A DNA stretch of 64,000 bases from positions 63,303 to 127,302 of the forward strand of contig NZ_QPJU01000005.1 of the NCBI RefSeq assembly GCF_003337425.1, given 5' to 3'. Both the position numbers and the translations under genes were made by a program. How positions within the stretch are numbered: position 1 is the stretch's first letter; every line of letters starts with the position of its first letter. A model generated the notes under the pieces. The model saw nothing but the letters and a program-made list of their open reading frames with translations, made no database searches and was not told the origin of the DNA. The DNA comes from Extensimonas vulgaris (GTDB lineage Bacteria > Pseudomonadota > Gammaproteobacteria > Burkholderiales > Burkholderiaceae_C). Positions 1 to 10,759 of this stretch are shown here, piece by piece.

Positions 1-1
1 G

Positions 2-1426
<1,425 letters not shown>

Positions 1427-1535
1427 GTGTTGCACGATGTGCACAAGCCAGCTTCAACCAAGCGCATTGCTTCATGGCAGCGGCTGGTTTGTGCGCGTTC
1501 CATTCCCTTTTCATTATTCCAAGGAGACCTGAGAC

Positions 1536-3188
1536 ATGATGACTTCACAAATGAGTCAAGAATTACAAAAAATCTACCAAGCGAGCGGCCACTGGCACAA
1601 CAAGACGCTGCTCGACTATCTCGACGAAGTCGCACCCTCGCGGCTCGACAAAGTCGCGGTGACCGACATCAACAGCATGACGGGGCGCAAAAATTCCATC
1701 TCGTACCGGCAGCTGCTGCAAACCTCCAAGCGCATCGCCCTGGGCCTGATCTCGCTGGGCGTGCAGCGTGGCGACGTGGTGTCGTACCAGCTGCCCAACT
1801 GGTGGGAATTCGTCGCCCTGCACCTGGCCTGCCTGCACGTGGGTGCCGTCACCAATCCCGTGATGCCGATCTTCCGCCATCGCGAGCTCACGTTCATGCT
1901 GGGCCTGGCCGAGACCAAGGTCATGATCGTGCCGCAGAACTGGCGCGGCTTCGACCACCTGGCGATGGTGCGCGAGATTCAACCGAACCTGCCCAAGCTC
2001 GAGCACGTGTTCGCCCTGGGCGGCAGCGGCGACGCCTCGTTCGAGAAATACTTTCTCGAGCGGCGCTGGGAGCAGGAAATCCCCGATGCCGAAAAGATGC
2101 TCAAAGACCGGCGCATGCAGCCCAACGAGGTCATGGAGCTGCTCTATACCTCGGGCACCACGGGCGAGCCCAAGGGGGCGCTGCATACGCCCAACACCCA
2201 TTTTTCGAATGTCATGACCCTCAAGGAGCGTTTTCGCAGGACGGGCGATCACGTGTTCTTCATGCCCTCGCCGATGGCGCACCAAACAGGTTTCCTTGCC
2301 GGTATGGAGCTGCCCCTGGCATTGGGCGCCAAGCTGGTGCTGCAGGATGTTTGGGATGCCGAGGTGGGGCTCGCCCGTATCCAGGATGAAGGCGTGAATT
2401 TCACGATGGCCTCGACGCCCTTTCTCGCAGACCTGACCGACCATCCGGCATTGCCCAAATACGATTTGTCGAGCTTCGAGATTTTTATCTGCGGTGGCGC
2501 ACCGATCCCACGTGCGTTGGTGCAGCGTGCGACCGAGCGTCTCAAGGCGCACATCGTTTCGGTCTGGGGCATGACGGAAAACCTCATCGTCACGACCACG
2601 CGCCTCGAAGACCCTGCTGAGAAAGTTTTTGGTACCGATGGGCTGCCGCTGCCGGGCATGAAGATTCGTGTCGTCGATCCTGCGGGCAAGGTGCTTGGCG
2701 TGGATCAGGAAGGCGAATTGCAATCCTGGGGCCCAAACCATTTCGTCGGTTATTACAAGCGTCCCGAGCTCTACGGTATGGACGAGGAGGGGTGGTTCAA
2801 GACGGGCGACCTCGCGCGCATTGACGCTGACGGCTACGTGCGCATCACGGGCCGGGCCAAGGACATCATCATCCGCGGCGGCGAAAACATCCCCGTGGTC
2901 GAGGTCGAGCAGCTGCTGCACAAGCACCCCGCGGTGCATACCGCAGCTGTGGTCGGCGTGCCCGACCCGCGCCTGGGCGAGCGCGCCGCAGCCTACGTGA
3001 TCCTGCGTCCTGGGCACAGCTTCACGATGGAGGAGATGCAGCGCTTTTTTGCTGAGCACCAGATGGCCAAGCAATATTGGCCCGAGTTTCTCGCGGTATG
3101 TGAAGACGTTCCGCGCACGCCCAGCGGCAAGATCCAGAAATTCCGCCTGCGCGAGATGGCCAAAGAGCAGTTCAAAGTTCCGCAGTGA
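1536..3188 (+). CDS. AMP-dependent acyl-CoA ligase, copy 2
   Basis: A 550-residue adenylate-forming ligase, full length for the family. The P-loop-like motif YTSGTTGEPKGA falls at about residues 204-215, the hinge motif GRAKDIIIRGGENIP lies in the C-terminal third, and the catalytic lysine is in PSGKIQKF at about residue 532. AAGGAGA lies 9 bases before a doubled ATG, so either methionine could start it; the first is used here. It follows copy 1 by 109 bases in the same direction. N-terminal residues 1-215 and the C-terminal domain from about 412 are near-identical to copies 1 and 3. The central acyl-binding part is clearly different, which suggests a different substrate range. Confidence 0.95.
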   Translation: MMTSQMSQELQKIYQASGHWHNKTLLDYLDEVAPSRLDKVAVTDINSMTGRKNSISYRQLLQTSKRIALGLISLGVQRGDVVSYQLPNWWEFVALHLACLHVGAVTNPVMPIFRHRELTFMLGLAETKVMIVPQNWRGFDHLAMVREIQPNLPKLEHVFALGGSGDASFEKYFLERRWEQEIPDAEKMLKDRRMQPNEVMELLYTSGTTGEPKGALHTPNTHFSNVMTLKERFRRTGDHVFFMPSPMAHQTGFLAGMELPLALGAKLVLQDVWDAEVGLARIQDEGVNFTMASTPFLADLTDHPALPKYDLSSFEIFICGGAPIPRALVQRATERLKAHIVSVWGMTENLIVTTTRLEDPAEKVFGTDGLPLPGMKIRVVDPAGKVLGVDQEGELQSWGPNHFVGYYKRPELYGMDEEGWFKTGDLARIDADGYVRITGRAKDIIIRGGENIPVVEVEQLLHKHPAVHTAAVVGVPDPRLGERAAAYVILRPGHSFTMEEMQRFFAEHQMAKQYWPEFLAVCEDVPRTPSGKIQKFRLREMAKEQFKVPQ

Positions 3189-3238
3189 TTTAGTTATTTT
3201 TTCTTTTCTTTTTTCTGATCCCAAGGAGACTTCTGCAT

Positions 3239-4888
3239 ATGTTCGAATCCCAACTGCCCCCCCATCTGCAAGCGCGCTACCAAGCCAGTGGCCACTGGCA
3301 CAACAAAACGCTGCTCGACTTCCTCGACGAAGTCGCGCCCTCGCGCCTCGACAAAGTCGCGGTGACCGACATCAACAGCATGACGGGGCGCAAAAACTCT
3401 GTCTCGTACCGGCAGCTGCTGCAAACCTCCAAACGCATCGCTTTGGGCCTGATCTCGCTGGGTGTGGAGCGCGGCGACGTGGTGTCGTACCAACTGCCCA
3501 ACTGGTGGGAATTCGTGGCCTTGCACCTGGCCTGCCTGCACGTGGGCGCCGTCACCAACCCCGTGATGCCGATCTTCCGCCACCGCGAGCTCAGCTTCAT
3601 GCTGGGCCTGGCGGAAACCAAAGTCATGATCGTGCCGCAGAACTGGCGCGGCTTCGACCACCTGGCGATGGTGCGTGAGATTCAACCCAACCTGCCCAAG
3701 CTCGAGCACGTGTTTGCGGTGGGCGGCAGTGGCGATGCTTCGTTCGAGAAATACTTTCTCGAGCGGCGCTGGGAACAAGAAATCCCCGACGCCGAGAAGA
3801 TGCTCAAAGACCGGCGCATGCAGCCCAACGAGGTCATGGAGCTGCTCTACACCTCGGGCACCACGGGCGAGCCGAAAGGCGCGCTACATACTTCGAACAC
3901 CCACTTCGCGAATCTCAGACAAATCGTCCAACGCTTTCGTTTGACGGGCGACCATGTGTTCTTCATGCCATCGCCCATGGCGCACCAAACGGGCTTTCTC
4001 GTCGGCATGGAGATGCCGCTTTCCCTTGGCGGGAAGATGGTGTTGCAGGACATCTGGGATCCAGAAGTGGGCTTGGGGCGTATCCAGGACGAGGGCGTGA
4101 ACTTCATGATGGCGGCCACGCCTTTCATGGCCGACCTCACCGACCATCCGGCGCTGCCGAAGTACGACATCTCCACTTTCGATATTTTTCTCTCAGCGGG
4201 AGCGCCGATCCCGCGTGCGCTCGTGCAACGTGCGACCGAGCGCCTCAAAGCGCACATCATCTCGGCCTATGGGATGACGGAGAACTTGCTCGTCACCTCG
4301 ACGCGGCTCGAAGATCCGCCAGAAAAGGTTTTTGGCACTGACGGCGTACCGGTTCCTGGTATGGAGTTGCGCATCGTCGACCATACGGGCAAGGTGCTGG
4401 GGCCGGAACAAGAGGGCGAGATACAGTCCCGCGGGCCGGGGCAATTCGTGGGCTACCTCAAGCGCCCCGAAAAGTTCGACACCGACGAAGAAGGCTGGTT
4501 CAAGACGGGCGACCTGGGCAAGCTCGACCCCGATGGCTACGTGCGCATCACCGGCCGCGCCAAGGACATCATCATCCGCGGCGGGGAAAACATCCCCGTG
4601 GTCGAGGTCGAGCAGCTGCTGCACAAGCACCCCGCGATCCAGGTGGCTGCGGTGGTCGGCGTGCCCGACCCGCGCCTGGGCGAGCGCGCTGCTGCTTACG
4701 TGATCCTGCGCCCCGGGCACAGCTTCACGATGGAAGAAATGCAGCGTTTTCTTGCCGAGCATCAGATGGCCAAGCAATATTGGCCTGAGTTCCTCGCGGT
4801 TTCTGAAACCTTGCCGAGCACACCCAGCGGCAAGATCCAAAAATTCCGCTTGCGTGAAATGGCCAAAGAGCAGTTCAAGACGGCCTGA
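3239..4888 (+). CDS. AMP-dependent acyl-CoA ligase, copy 3
   Basis: A 549-residue adenylate-forming acyl-CoA ligase with the same motifs as copies 1 and 2 (YTSGTTGEPKGA, GRAKDIIIRGGENIP, PSGKIQKF). AAGGAGA lies 11 bases before the ATG, and the gene starts 50 bases after copy 2 stops, so co-transcription is likely. Its first dozen residues differ from copy 2, but from YQASGHWHNKTLLD onward the N-terminal domain is nearly the same. The central part (about 3890-4500) is again divergent. With the following acyl-CoA dehydrogenase and hydrolase it forms the activating step of an acid degradation route. The actual acid is not inferable. Confidence 0.95.
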   Translation: MFESQLPPHLQARYQASGHWHNKTLLDFLDEVAPSRLDKVAVTDINSMTGRKNSVSYRQLLQTSKRIALGLISLGVERGDVVSYQLPNWWEFVALHLACLHVGAVTNPVMPIFRHRELSFMLGLAETKVMIVPQNWRGFDHLAMVREIQPNLPKLEHVFAVGGSGDASFEKYFLERRWEQEIPDAEKMLKDRRMQPNEVMELLYTSGTTGEPKGALHTSNTHFANLRQIVQRFRLTGDHVFFMPSPMAHQTGFLVGMEMPLSLGGKMVLQDIWDPEVGLGRIQDEGVNFMMAATPFMADLTDHPALPKYDISTFDIFLSAGAPIPRALVQRATERLKAHIISAYGMTENLLVTSTRLEDPPEKVFGTDGVPVPGMELRIVDHTGKVLGPEQEGEIQSRGPGQFVGYLKRPEKFDTDEEGWFKTGDLGKLDPDGYVRITGRAKDIIIRGGENIPVVEVEQLLHKHPAIQVAAVVGVPDPRLGERAAAYVILRPGHSFTMEEMQRFLAEHQMAKQYWPEFLAVSETLPSTPSGKIQKFRLREMAKEQFKTA

Positions 4889-4994
4889 GGTTTCCGTCAG
4901 ACCCGCTTTGCGCGCCCGCCTCCCCACTCTTTGGCGTCAGGGGCAGGCGTGCGGCGGCTTTTTCTGATCCTGGCCACCCAACGAGAGATACCCC

Positions 4995-6227
4995 ATGGAC
5001 TTTACGATTGATTCCGACACCCAGGCGATTGCCGAGGCGCTGCTGCGCTTCGTCGAGCGCGAGGTGCTCCCGCTCGAGGAGCAGCACCGCGAGCTCCTGG
5101 GTAGCGAGCGCACGATGTTCGACGCGCAGGGCCGCTACGTGCCCGAGGTGCTTGCGCTGCGGCGCCAGGTGCGTATGCGCTCGGCCGAGCTCGGCTTTTA
5201 CAACCTGTTCGGCGCCGAGTCGCTGGGCGGCAGCGGGCAGGGCGCGCTGGCGATGGCGCACATCCAGGAGGCGCTGAACCACCGCGTGGGCCCGGGGCAT
5301 CCGCTGGTGCAGACCGTGGTGATTTCGTCTCCCTTCACCAACGGCTTGTCGCCGGTGCTGCGTTATTTGAAGCCCGAAGTGTTTGCGCTGTATGGCGCGG
5401 GTATTGCGAGCGGCGAAAAGACGCTGTGCTTCGGTCTGAGCGAGCCCGATGCAGGCTCGGACGTGTTCGGCATGAAGACGCGCGCCGTGCGCGACGGCGA
5501 TGAATGGGTGATCACCGGCACCAAGCAGTGGATCACCAATTCACCTTATGCCGACTATGCGATGGTGTTTGCGCTCACCGACCCTGAAGCCGCAGCGCGC
5601 CACAAGGGCGGCGTGACGGGCTTTTTCGTCGATACGCGCGCGCCGGGCTTTTCGGTACCGCGCGTCATCAACACCATGGGGCATCTGGGCGGCGACACGG
5701 GCGTGATCGTGCTCGAGGGCGTGCGCGTGCGCGATGACCACCGGCTCGGTGAAGTCGGTCGCGGCCTGCAAGTGGCCATGGACGGCGTCAACACGGGGCG
5801 CATGGGCATGGCAGCGTCGTGTCTGGGGCTGGCGCGCTGGGCGCTCGACCAGGCGACCGAATACGCCAAGGTGCGCAAGACCTTCGGCGTGCCGATTGCC
5901 GAGCACCAGGCGATCCAGTTCATGCTCGCCGAGAGCGCGATGGACATCTACGCGGCCAAGAACATGATCCAGAACTGCGCCTGGCGCCTCGATACGGGGC
6001 GCAACGCGACCGCGCAGGTCAGCATGGTCAAGGCCTTCTCGACCGAAATGCTGGGCCGTGTGATGGATCGCAGCATCCAGATCCACGGCGGTATGGGCCT
6101 GACGAACGAGCTGCGCCTCGAAGAGGGCTACCGCTATGCACGTGTGATGCGCATCCCCGACGGCACGGCAGAAATCCAGCGCCGCACCATCGCGCGCCAA
6201 TTGCTCGGCGGTCACGTCGATTTTTGA
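4995..6227 (+). CDS. Acyl-CoA dehydrogenase
   Basis: FAD-dependent alpha,beta-dehydrogenation of an acyl-CoA, 410 residues, normal length. Visible family landmarks are FGLSEPDAGSD and VITGTKQWITNS in the middle beta domain. A C-terminal helical domain contains QIHGGMGLTNE and IPDGTAEIQRRTIAR. At the position where medium-chain enzymes carry the catalytic Glu (EGT), this protein has Asp (DGT). That change also occurs in ACAD10/11-like branches, so the active base should not be assumed. A GAGA-type ribosome site precedes the ATG. It lies 106 bases after ligase 3, on the same strand, and probably acts on that ligase's product. Confidence 0.93.
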   Translation: MDFTIDSDTQAIAEALLRFVEREVLPLEEQHRELLGSERTMFDAQGRYVPEVLALRRQVRMRSAELGFYNLFGAESLGGSGQGALAMAHIQEALNHRVGPGHPLVQTVVISSPFTNGLSPVLRYLKPEVFALYGAGIASGEKTLCFGLSEPDAGSDVFGMKTRAVRDGDEWVITGTKQWITNSPYADYAMVFALTDPEAAARHKGGVTGFFVDTRAPGFSVPRVINTMGHLGGDTGVIVLEGVRVRDDHRLGEVGRGLQVAMDGVNTGRMGMAASCLGLARWALDQATEYAKVRKTFGVPIAEHQAIQFMLAESAMDIYAAKNMIQNCAWRLDTGRNATAQVSMVKAFSTEMLGRVMDRSIQIHGGMGLTNELRLEEGYRYARVMRIPDGTAEIQRRTIARQLLGGHVDF

Positions 6228-6265
6228 AAACCAGCAGGTGACACAAAGGTCACAAGGAGACAGGA

Positions 6266-7045
6266 ATGAAAGACCATGAATTCATGGTGGGCGGCCATCG
6301 CCTCGCGGCGAGCACCTGGGGCGAGGTCGGTGGTGACCGGCCCACCATCGTGATGATGCACGGCGGGCTGGACTGTATCGCCACCTGGAAAGACCTGCCG
6401 CAAGTGATCGTCGAGGCCACGGGCTGGCCGGTGCTCGCTTACGACCGCTACGGCTATGGCCGCTCGGAGCCGCTGGTGGGCGGACGCGAGCCCAGCTACC
6501 GGCGCGAAGAGGCCGGGCCGGTGCTGGGCGAGGTGCTGCACCACTTCGGCATCCGCAAGGCGCTAATGTTCGGCCACAGCGACGGCGGCGCGATGTCGGT
6601 GCTGGCCGCGGCGGCGCATCCCGACGTGGTCTGCGGCGCCATGGGCTGCTCGCCCACCATCGCCATAGACCAGTTCATGGTCGATGCCATGGCGAATGCG
6701 CGGCGTGCCTACGAGCAGGAGGGGCTGCGCGAAAAGCTCGAGCGCTACCACGGCGCGGGCACGGACGCGATGTTCTGGGGCTGGTTCAACGCCTGGGCCA
6801 GCCAGAAAGCGCTCGAGTGGAACATGAACGCCGAGATCGCCGCAGTGCGCTGCCCGGTGTCGGCGCTGTTTGGCAATCAGGATGAATACGGCTGGCGTCC
6901 GAGTGCGCTCGCCTTGTTCGCGCACGGCAGCATGTCGCTCGAAGTGCTTGCCTTGGCCGGGCAGGGGCACCATCCGCAGCAGCGCGCGCGCGGCGAAACT
7001 ATTGCGCAGCTGCAGCGCCTGATCGCACGCATCGGTCAAGCTTGA
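6266..7045 (+). CDS. Alpha/beta-fold hydrolase
   Basis: A 259-residue single-domain hydrolase with the nucleophile elbow GHSDGG and an early oxyanion region MMHGGLD. The likely acid is in LFGNQDEYGW and the likely histidine in GQGHHPQQ near the C-terminus, so the triad appears intact. CAAGGAGAC lies just before the ATG. It follows the acyl-CoA dehydrogenase by 38 bases and is probably the last gene of the rightward operon, since the next gene converges on it. It could cleave an ester, a thioester or a C-C bond in the acid pathway. Sequence alone does not decide which. Confidence 0.88.
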   Translation: MKDHEFMVGGHRLAASTWGEVGGDRPTIVMMHGGLDCIATWKDLPQVIVEATGWPVLAYDRYGYGRSEPLVGGREPSYRREEAGPVLGEVLHHFGIRKALMFGHSDGGAMSVLAAAAHPDVVCGAMGCSPTIAIDQFMVDAMANARRAYEQEGLREKLERYHGAGTDAMFWGWFNAWASQKALEWNMNAEIAAVRCPVSALFGNQDEYGWRPSALALFAHGSMSLEVLALAGQGHHPQQRARGETIAQLQRLIARIGQA

Positions 7046-7053
7046 GCGGCACG

Positions 7054-7081
7054 GCCTGACGCGCGCTGCAGTGCGCCAGGC
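7054..7081. terminator. Hairpin between convergent genes
   Basis: GCCTGACGC and GCGCCAGGC can pair with one mismatch around a 10-base loop, between the converging hydrolase and MmgE/PrpD genes. There is no T tract, so termination is only suggested by position. Confidence 0.3.
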
Positions 7082-7122
7082 GTGGGAGAACTTTGGCGGA
7101 CGAGGTGCCCGGGCTCAGCCTC

Positions 7123-8541
7123 TCAATCCGCGCAGCACGAGGCAGGCGTGGCCAGCATGCCCGCGAGCGGTGAGAGGTCGCTCAGGTCTTCGAGTTGCGC
7201 CACCAGCGTGACCAGGCGCGCGCTTTGCGCGGCGCCGAGCACCGGATCGACGAGGCGGTGGAACTTTTCTTCGAGGCGCTGCTGCTGCGCCTGCAGGTCG
7301 CTCGCGGGGCGGCCGCTGTCGTGCTGCTGGCGCAGCGTGGTGCCGCTGGCCGTGTGCACGATCACTTCGCTGAGCGTGAGGCCCGGGCATTCGGGCACGA
7401 GCTCGACCGTGATGCGCTGGCGCAGCGCGGCAACCTCGGGCTGGCCCACGGATTCGTCGGTGTAGGCATCGAGGCCGGCCGTATCCACGCCGGCCAGTGC
7501 CATGGCGACGGTGTGGCGCAGGCTGAACTTGGCTTCGAGGCCGGTGCGCGGCTCGGGGATGTTGCACACGCCTTCGCTGCTCGCGCCCACGCGCACCTGC
7601 ACGTGGGCGATGTCGGCAGGCGTGAGCTGGTGCTGTGCGCGCAGCTGGCGCGCAGCCTCGATGGCGGCGTGCGTGCCGTAGCAGGCCGCGTGGAACTTGA
7701 ACAGGTTGTGCAGCAGGTGCCAGCCGCCTGCGGGCGCGGCCAGCGCAATGTCCAGGCTGGGTGTGCCGCCGTGCGTGGCGATCAGGCCCTGTGGGCATTC
7801 GAGCGCGTCGGGGCGGCTCGTGAAGCCGCGCGCAGCAAGCAGGGCCGCGTGCAGGCCGTCGGCGCTCGCGCGGCCTGCGTGCAAGGGCTTGCACATGATG
7901 CCGAACATGCATTTGAGGCCCGCGGCCATGGTGCTTGCGATGCCCAGGGCCGTGGCCGTGTCTTCGGCATCCAGGCCCAGCAGGTGCGCGCAGGCCGCGG
8001 CCGAGCCCAGCGTGCCCAGCGTGGCCGTGGTGTGAAAGCCGCGCGCGTATTGCGCGTCGCCGCTGGTGCGCCCGATGCGGCACATGGTTTCGTAACCGGC
8101 GACGAAGGCGGTGAGAAAGTCGCGCCCACTTGCGCCGCGCGTCTCGGCCAAGGCGAGCAGGGCCGGGATCAGTGCGACCGAAGGGTGGCCCGTGCAGGCC
8201 ATGTTGACGTCGTCGTAGTCGAGCGCGTGCGAGGCCGCGCCGTTGATCAGCGCCGCCTGCCGGCTCGAGGTGGCAAGCGCGTGGCCTATCACCGTGGCCT
8301 GCGCGTGGCCGCCCTGCTCGCGCGCTTCTTCGGCGAGCATGTGCACCAAAGGCTCGCAGGCGCCCGCGAGCGCCACGCCGATCCAGTCGAGCAGGCATTG
8401 GCGCGCGAGCAGGCGCACGGCGGGCGGCAGATCGGCATGGTGCAGCGCAGCGCTGCGCGCGGCGAGCGCGCGTGTGAGCCCGGGCACCGTGGCCGCGGGC
8501 GCTGTGGCAACGTCGGAGGCAGTGGTGGCGGGCGTGGTCAT
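7123..8541 (-). CDS. MmgE/PrpD family protein
   Basis: A 472-residue member of the family holding 2-methylcitrate dehydratase, cis-aconitate decarboxylase and iminodisuccinate epimerase. Supporting stretches are HALDYDDVN and FAAGYETMCRIGR-like segments in the N-terminal helical domain, and HNLFKFHAACYGTHAA before the C-terminal lid domain. AAAGGA lies upstream of the ATG, and one base separates it from the stop of the crotonase-fold gene, so the two are co-translated from one transcript. It probably hydrates, dehydrates or decarboxylates a polar pathway intermediate. The exact reaction is not predictable. Confidence 0.9.
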   Translation of the reverse strand: MTTPATTASDVATAPAATVPGLTRALAARSAALHHADLPPAVRLLARQCLLDWIGVALAGACEPLVHMLAEEAREQGGHAQATVIGHALATSSRQAALINGAASHALDYDDVNMACTGHPSVALIPALLALAETRGASGRDFLTAFVAGYETMCRIGRTSGDAQYARGFHTTATLGTLGSAAACAHLLGLDAEDTATALGIASTMAAGLKCMFGIMCKPLHAGRASADGLHAALLAARGFTSRPDALECPQGLIATHGGTPSLDIALAAPAGGWHLLHNLFKFHAACYGTHAAIEAARQLRAQHQLTPADIAHVQVRVGASSEGVCNIPEPRTGLEAKFSLRHTVAMALAGVDTAGLDAYTDESVGQPEVAALRQRITVELVPECPGLTLSEVIVHTASGTTLRQQHDSGRPASDLQAQQQRLEEKFHRLVDPVLGAAQSARLVTLVAQLEDLSDLSPLAGMLATPASCCAD

Positions 8542-8542
8542 G

Positions 8543-9307
8543 TCAGCGTCCTTTCCAGACGGGTTTGCGTTTTTCGCGGAAGGCGCGTGGGCCTTCGAGC
8601 GCGTCTTCGCTCAGGTACACCGTGGCGAAGGCGTGGTTCGAGGCGCGCAGTGCTGCGGTGCGGCCCATTTCAGTCGAGAGGCGCACCATCTCCTTGGCGG
8701 CGCGCACCGTGAGCGGCGCGTTGGCCATGAGTTTTTGCGCGAGTTCGATCGCGCCTTGCAGCGCCTGGCCCTTGGGCATCAGGCGGTTGATGTAGCCGAG
8801 CTCGTAGGCGCGCTGCGCGCTCAAGGGCTCGCCCGTCATCGCGACTTCCATGAGGATGCGCTGCGGCAGCATGTGGATCACGGGTGCGGCCCAGGGCATG
8901 CCACGGCCGACCTTGGCTTCGGTGATGGCGAACTTGGCGGTCTCGTCGGCCACGCACAGGTCGCACATTTGCGCGAGCAGCCAGCCGCCCGCGTAGGCGT
9001 AGCCATGCACGGCAGCGATCACGGGTTTGGTGACTTCGATGTTGTCGCCGAGCACCGGCATGAAGCCCGGCGGCGGGATGCGCAGCTGCGTGTCGGCGGC
9101 TTCGACCAGGTCCATGCCGGCGCAGAAGTTCTCGCCAGCGCCGGAAAGAATGGCGATCTGCGCCGTTTCGTCGGCCTCGAAGCGGCGCCAGATGTCAAAA
9201 AAGCCCTGGCGTACCGCATTGCTCAATGCATTGCGGCGCTCGGGCCGGTTGATGGTGATGAAGGCGATGCCGTCTTTGACTTCATACAGAAGCTCATTGC
9301 TGCTCAT
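8543..9307 (-). CDS. Enoyl-CoA hydratase/isomerase family protein
   Basis: A 254-residue crotonase-fold enzyme. The first oxyanion-hole segment reads SGAGENFCAGMD and the second HGYAYAGGWLLAQMCD. In classic hydratases the second segment carries a catalytic Glu (GGGxE), but here Leu stands in its place (GGWLL). The second catalytic Glu position (ITEAKVG) is kept. Hydration of a simple enoyl-CoA is therefore uncertain, and isomerisation, ring cleavage or hydrolysis are alternatives. CGGAGACA precedes the ATG. It is the first gene of the leftward operon with MmgE/PrpD and is transcribed divergently from the CoA-transferase. Confidence 0.92.
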   Translation of the reverse strand: MSSNELLYEVKDGIAFITINRPERRNALSNAVRQGFFDIWRRFEADETAQIAILSGAGENFCAGMDLVEAADTQLRIPPPGFMPVLGDNIEVTKPVIAAVHGYAYAGGWLLAQMCDLCVADETAKFAITEAKVGRGMPWAAPVIHMLPQRILMEVAMTGEPLSAQRAYELGYINRLMPKGQALQGAIELAQKLMANAPLTVRAAKEMVRLSTEMGRTAALRASNHAFATVYLSEDALEGPRAFREKRKPVWKGR

Positions 9308-9353
9308 GGGGGCTGTCTCCGTGCGGTGCTGGTTGGAAAAAAGAGCAGACTAT

Positions 9354-9367
9354 CAAACGATTGTTTG
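9354..9367. promoter_or_regulatory. Palindromic operator, probably for a TetR-type repressor
   Basis: CAAACGATTGTTTG has perfect 5-base arms (CAAAC/GTTTG) around four bases. It sits between two divergent operons, 47 bases from the crotonase-fold start and 103 bases from the CoA-transferase start. Sites of this shape are typical for TetR-family repressors of acyl-CoA operons. No repressor gene is seen nearby in the window. Confidence 0.5.
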
Positions 9368-9469
9368 GTATTCTGACCCACTTTCGAAGTATAGAGGCAG
9401 GGCTGTGGCATCCCTTTGGGAGATGCCTGAACCCGTGCCGGAAAGTATGAAACAAGGGGACTTGGGACA

Positions 9470-10759
9470 ATGCTAAAAACGGCTCAAACGAACGAAAATA
9501 CTGCGTCAGAAGCTCACGAAAAAGAAGCATTCAGGGCGAATACAGGGCAAAACCGGAGCGGGGCTGCGCCGCTCGCAGGCGTGCGCGTGATCGATCTGAG
9601 CGCGGTGCTCATGGGGCCTTATGCGACGCAAATCCTTGGTGATCACGGTGCCGACGTGGTCAAAATCGAATCGCCCGAGGGTGACTCCACGCGCGCGATC
9701 GGGCCGGCGCGCCATGCGGGCATGGGGCCGATGTTCTTGCACCTGAACCGCAACAAGCGCAGCGTGGTGCTGGACTTGAAGACGCCCGCGGGCAAGGCCG
9801 CGATGCGCCGGTTGCTCGAGACGGCGGACGTGTTCGTGCACAACCTGCGCCCGGCCTCGGTCGCGCGGCTCGGGTTCGACTACGACAGCGTCGCTGCGAT
9901 CAACCCGCGCATCATCTGGTGCGGCGTCTATGGCTACGGCGAGGAGGGCCCCTACGCCGGGCGGCCGGCCTACGACGACCTGATCCAGGGCGCCGTGGGC
10001 GTGGCAGCATTGCAAAAGCGCGCGGGCGCCGAGGTGCCGCGCTACGCGCCGCTCAACATCGCCGACCGTATGACCGGCCTGCACGCCGCACACAGCGTGG
10101 CCATGGCGCTCTTTGCGCGCGAGCGCACGGGGCGCGGCTGCCGCATCGACATCCCCATGTTCGAGACCATGGTGGGCGTGGTGCTGTCCGACCACATTTA
10201 CGGCCGCAGTTTCGTGCCACCCACGGGCGAGGCCGGCTACAGCCGCCTGCTGTCGCCGAGCCGCCGGCCCTACGAGACCAGCGACGGCTACCTGTGCGCC
10301 ATGGTTTACAACGACGGCCAGTGGCAACGCTTTTTGCGCGCCATCGGGCGTGCAGACCTGCTGGTCGACGCGCGCTTTGCGAGCCTGGCGAGCCGCACGC
10401 GCCATATCGACGAGGTCTATGGCTTTCTCGCGCAGACGCTGCGCACGCAGAGCACCGCGCATTGGCTCGACCTGTTTGCACGAATCGACCTGCCTGCGGG
10501 CCCGGTCAACACCATAGAAGAACTGTTCGACGACCCGCACCTCGCGGCCGTGGGCTTTTTCCAGCAGGTCGAGCACCCGAGCGAAGGGCCCATGCTTACC
10601 TTCGGGACGGCCGCGCGCTGGGTGGGCTACGAGGTCGGCGCGCTCGCGCCAGCACCGCGCCTGGGCGAGCACACCGAAGAGGTGCTGCGCGAATGCGGCT
10701 TTGATCCGAACCAACTCAACAACGAACCCAAGCAAGAAAAGAAGGAGAGCAAACCGTGA
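9470..10759 (+). CDS. CaiB/BaiF class III CoA-transferase
   Basis: Transfers CoA between acyl-CoA and a free acid via an aspartyl-CoA thioester. The 429-residue protein shows the family opening VIDLSAVLMGPYATQILGDH, the substrate-binding NRNKRSVVLDLKT segment, and the probable catalytic Asp in NIADRMTG. About 35 residues precede the conserved start of the domain and are low in similarity. An internal start is possible, but a GGGGA run favours the ATG at the stated position. It opens the rightward operon and overlaps the next gene by four bases (GTGA). Donor and acceptor acids are unknown. Confidence 0.92.
   Translation: MLKTAQTNENTASEAHEKEAFRANTGQNRSGAAPLAGVRVIDLSAVLMGPYATQILGDHGADVVKIESPEGDSTRAIGPARHAGMGPMFLHLNRNKRSVVLDLKTPAGKAAMRRLLETADVFVHNLRPASVARLGFDYDSVAAINPRIIWCGVYGYGEEGPYAGRPAYDDLIQGAVGVAALQKRAGAEVPRYAPLNIADRMTGLHAAHSVAMALFARERTGRGCRIDIPMFETMVGVVLSDHIYGRSFVPPTGEAGYSRLLSPSRRPYETSDGYLCAMVYNDGQWQRFLRAIGRADLLVDARFASLASRTRHIDEVYGFLAQTLRTQSTAHWLDLFARIDLPAGPVNTIEELFDDPHLAAVGFFQQVEHPSEGPMLTFGTAARWVGYEVGALAPAPRLGEHTEEVLRECGFDPNQLNNEPKQEKKESKP

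Noticed and set aside
1563-3224. A 553-codon minus-strand frame opposite ligase copy 2
   Set aside because: Shadow frame; similar shadows occur opposite copies 1 and 3, reflecting codon bias of the ligase genes.
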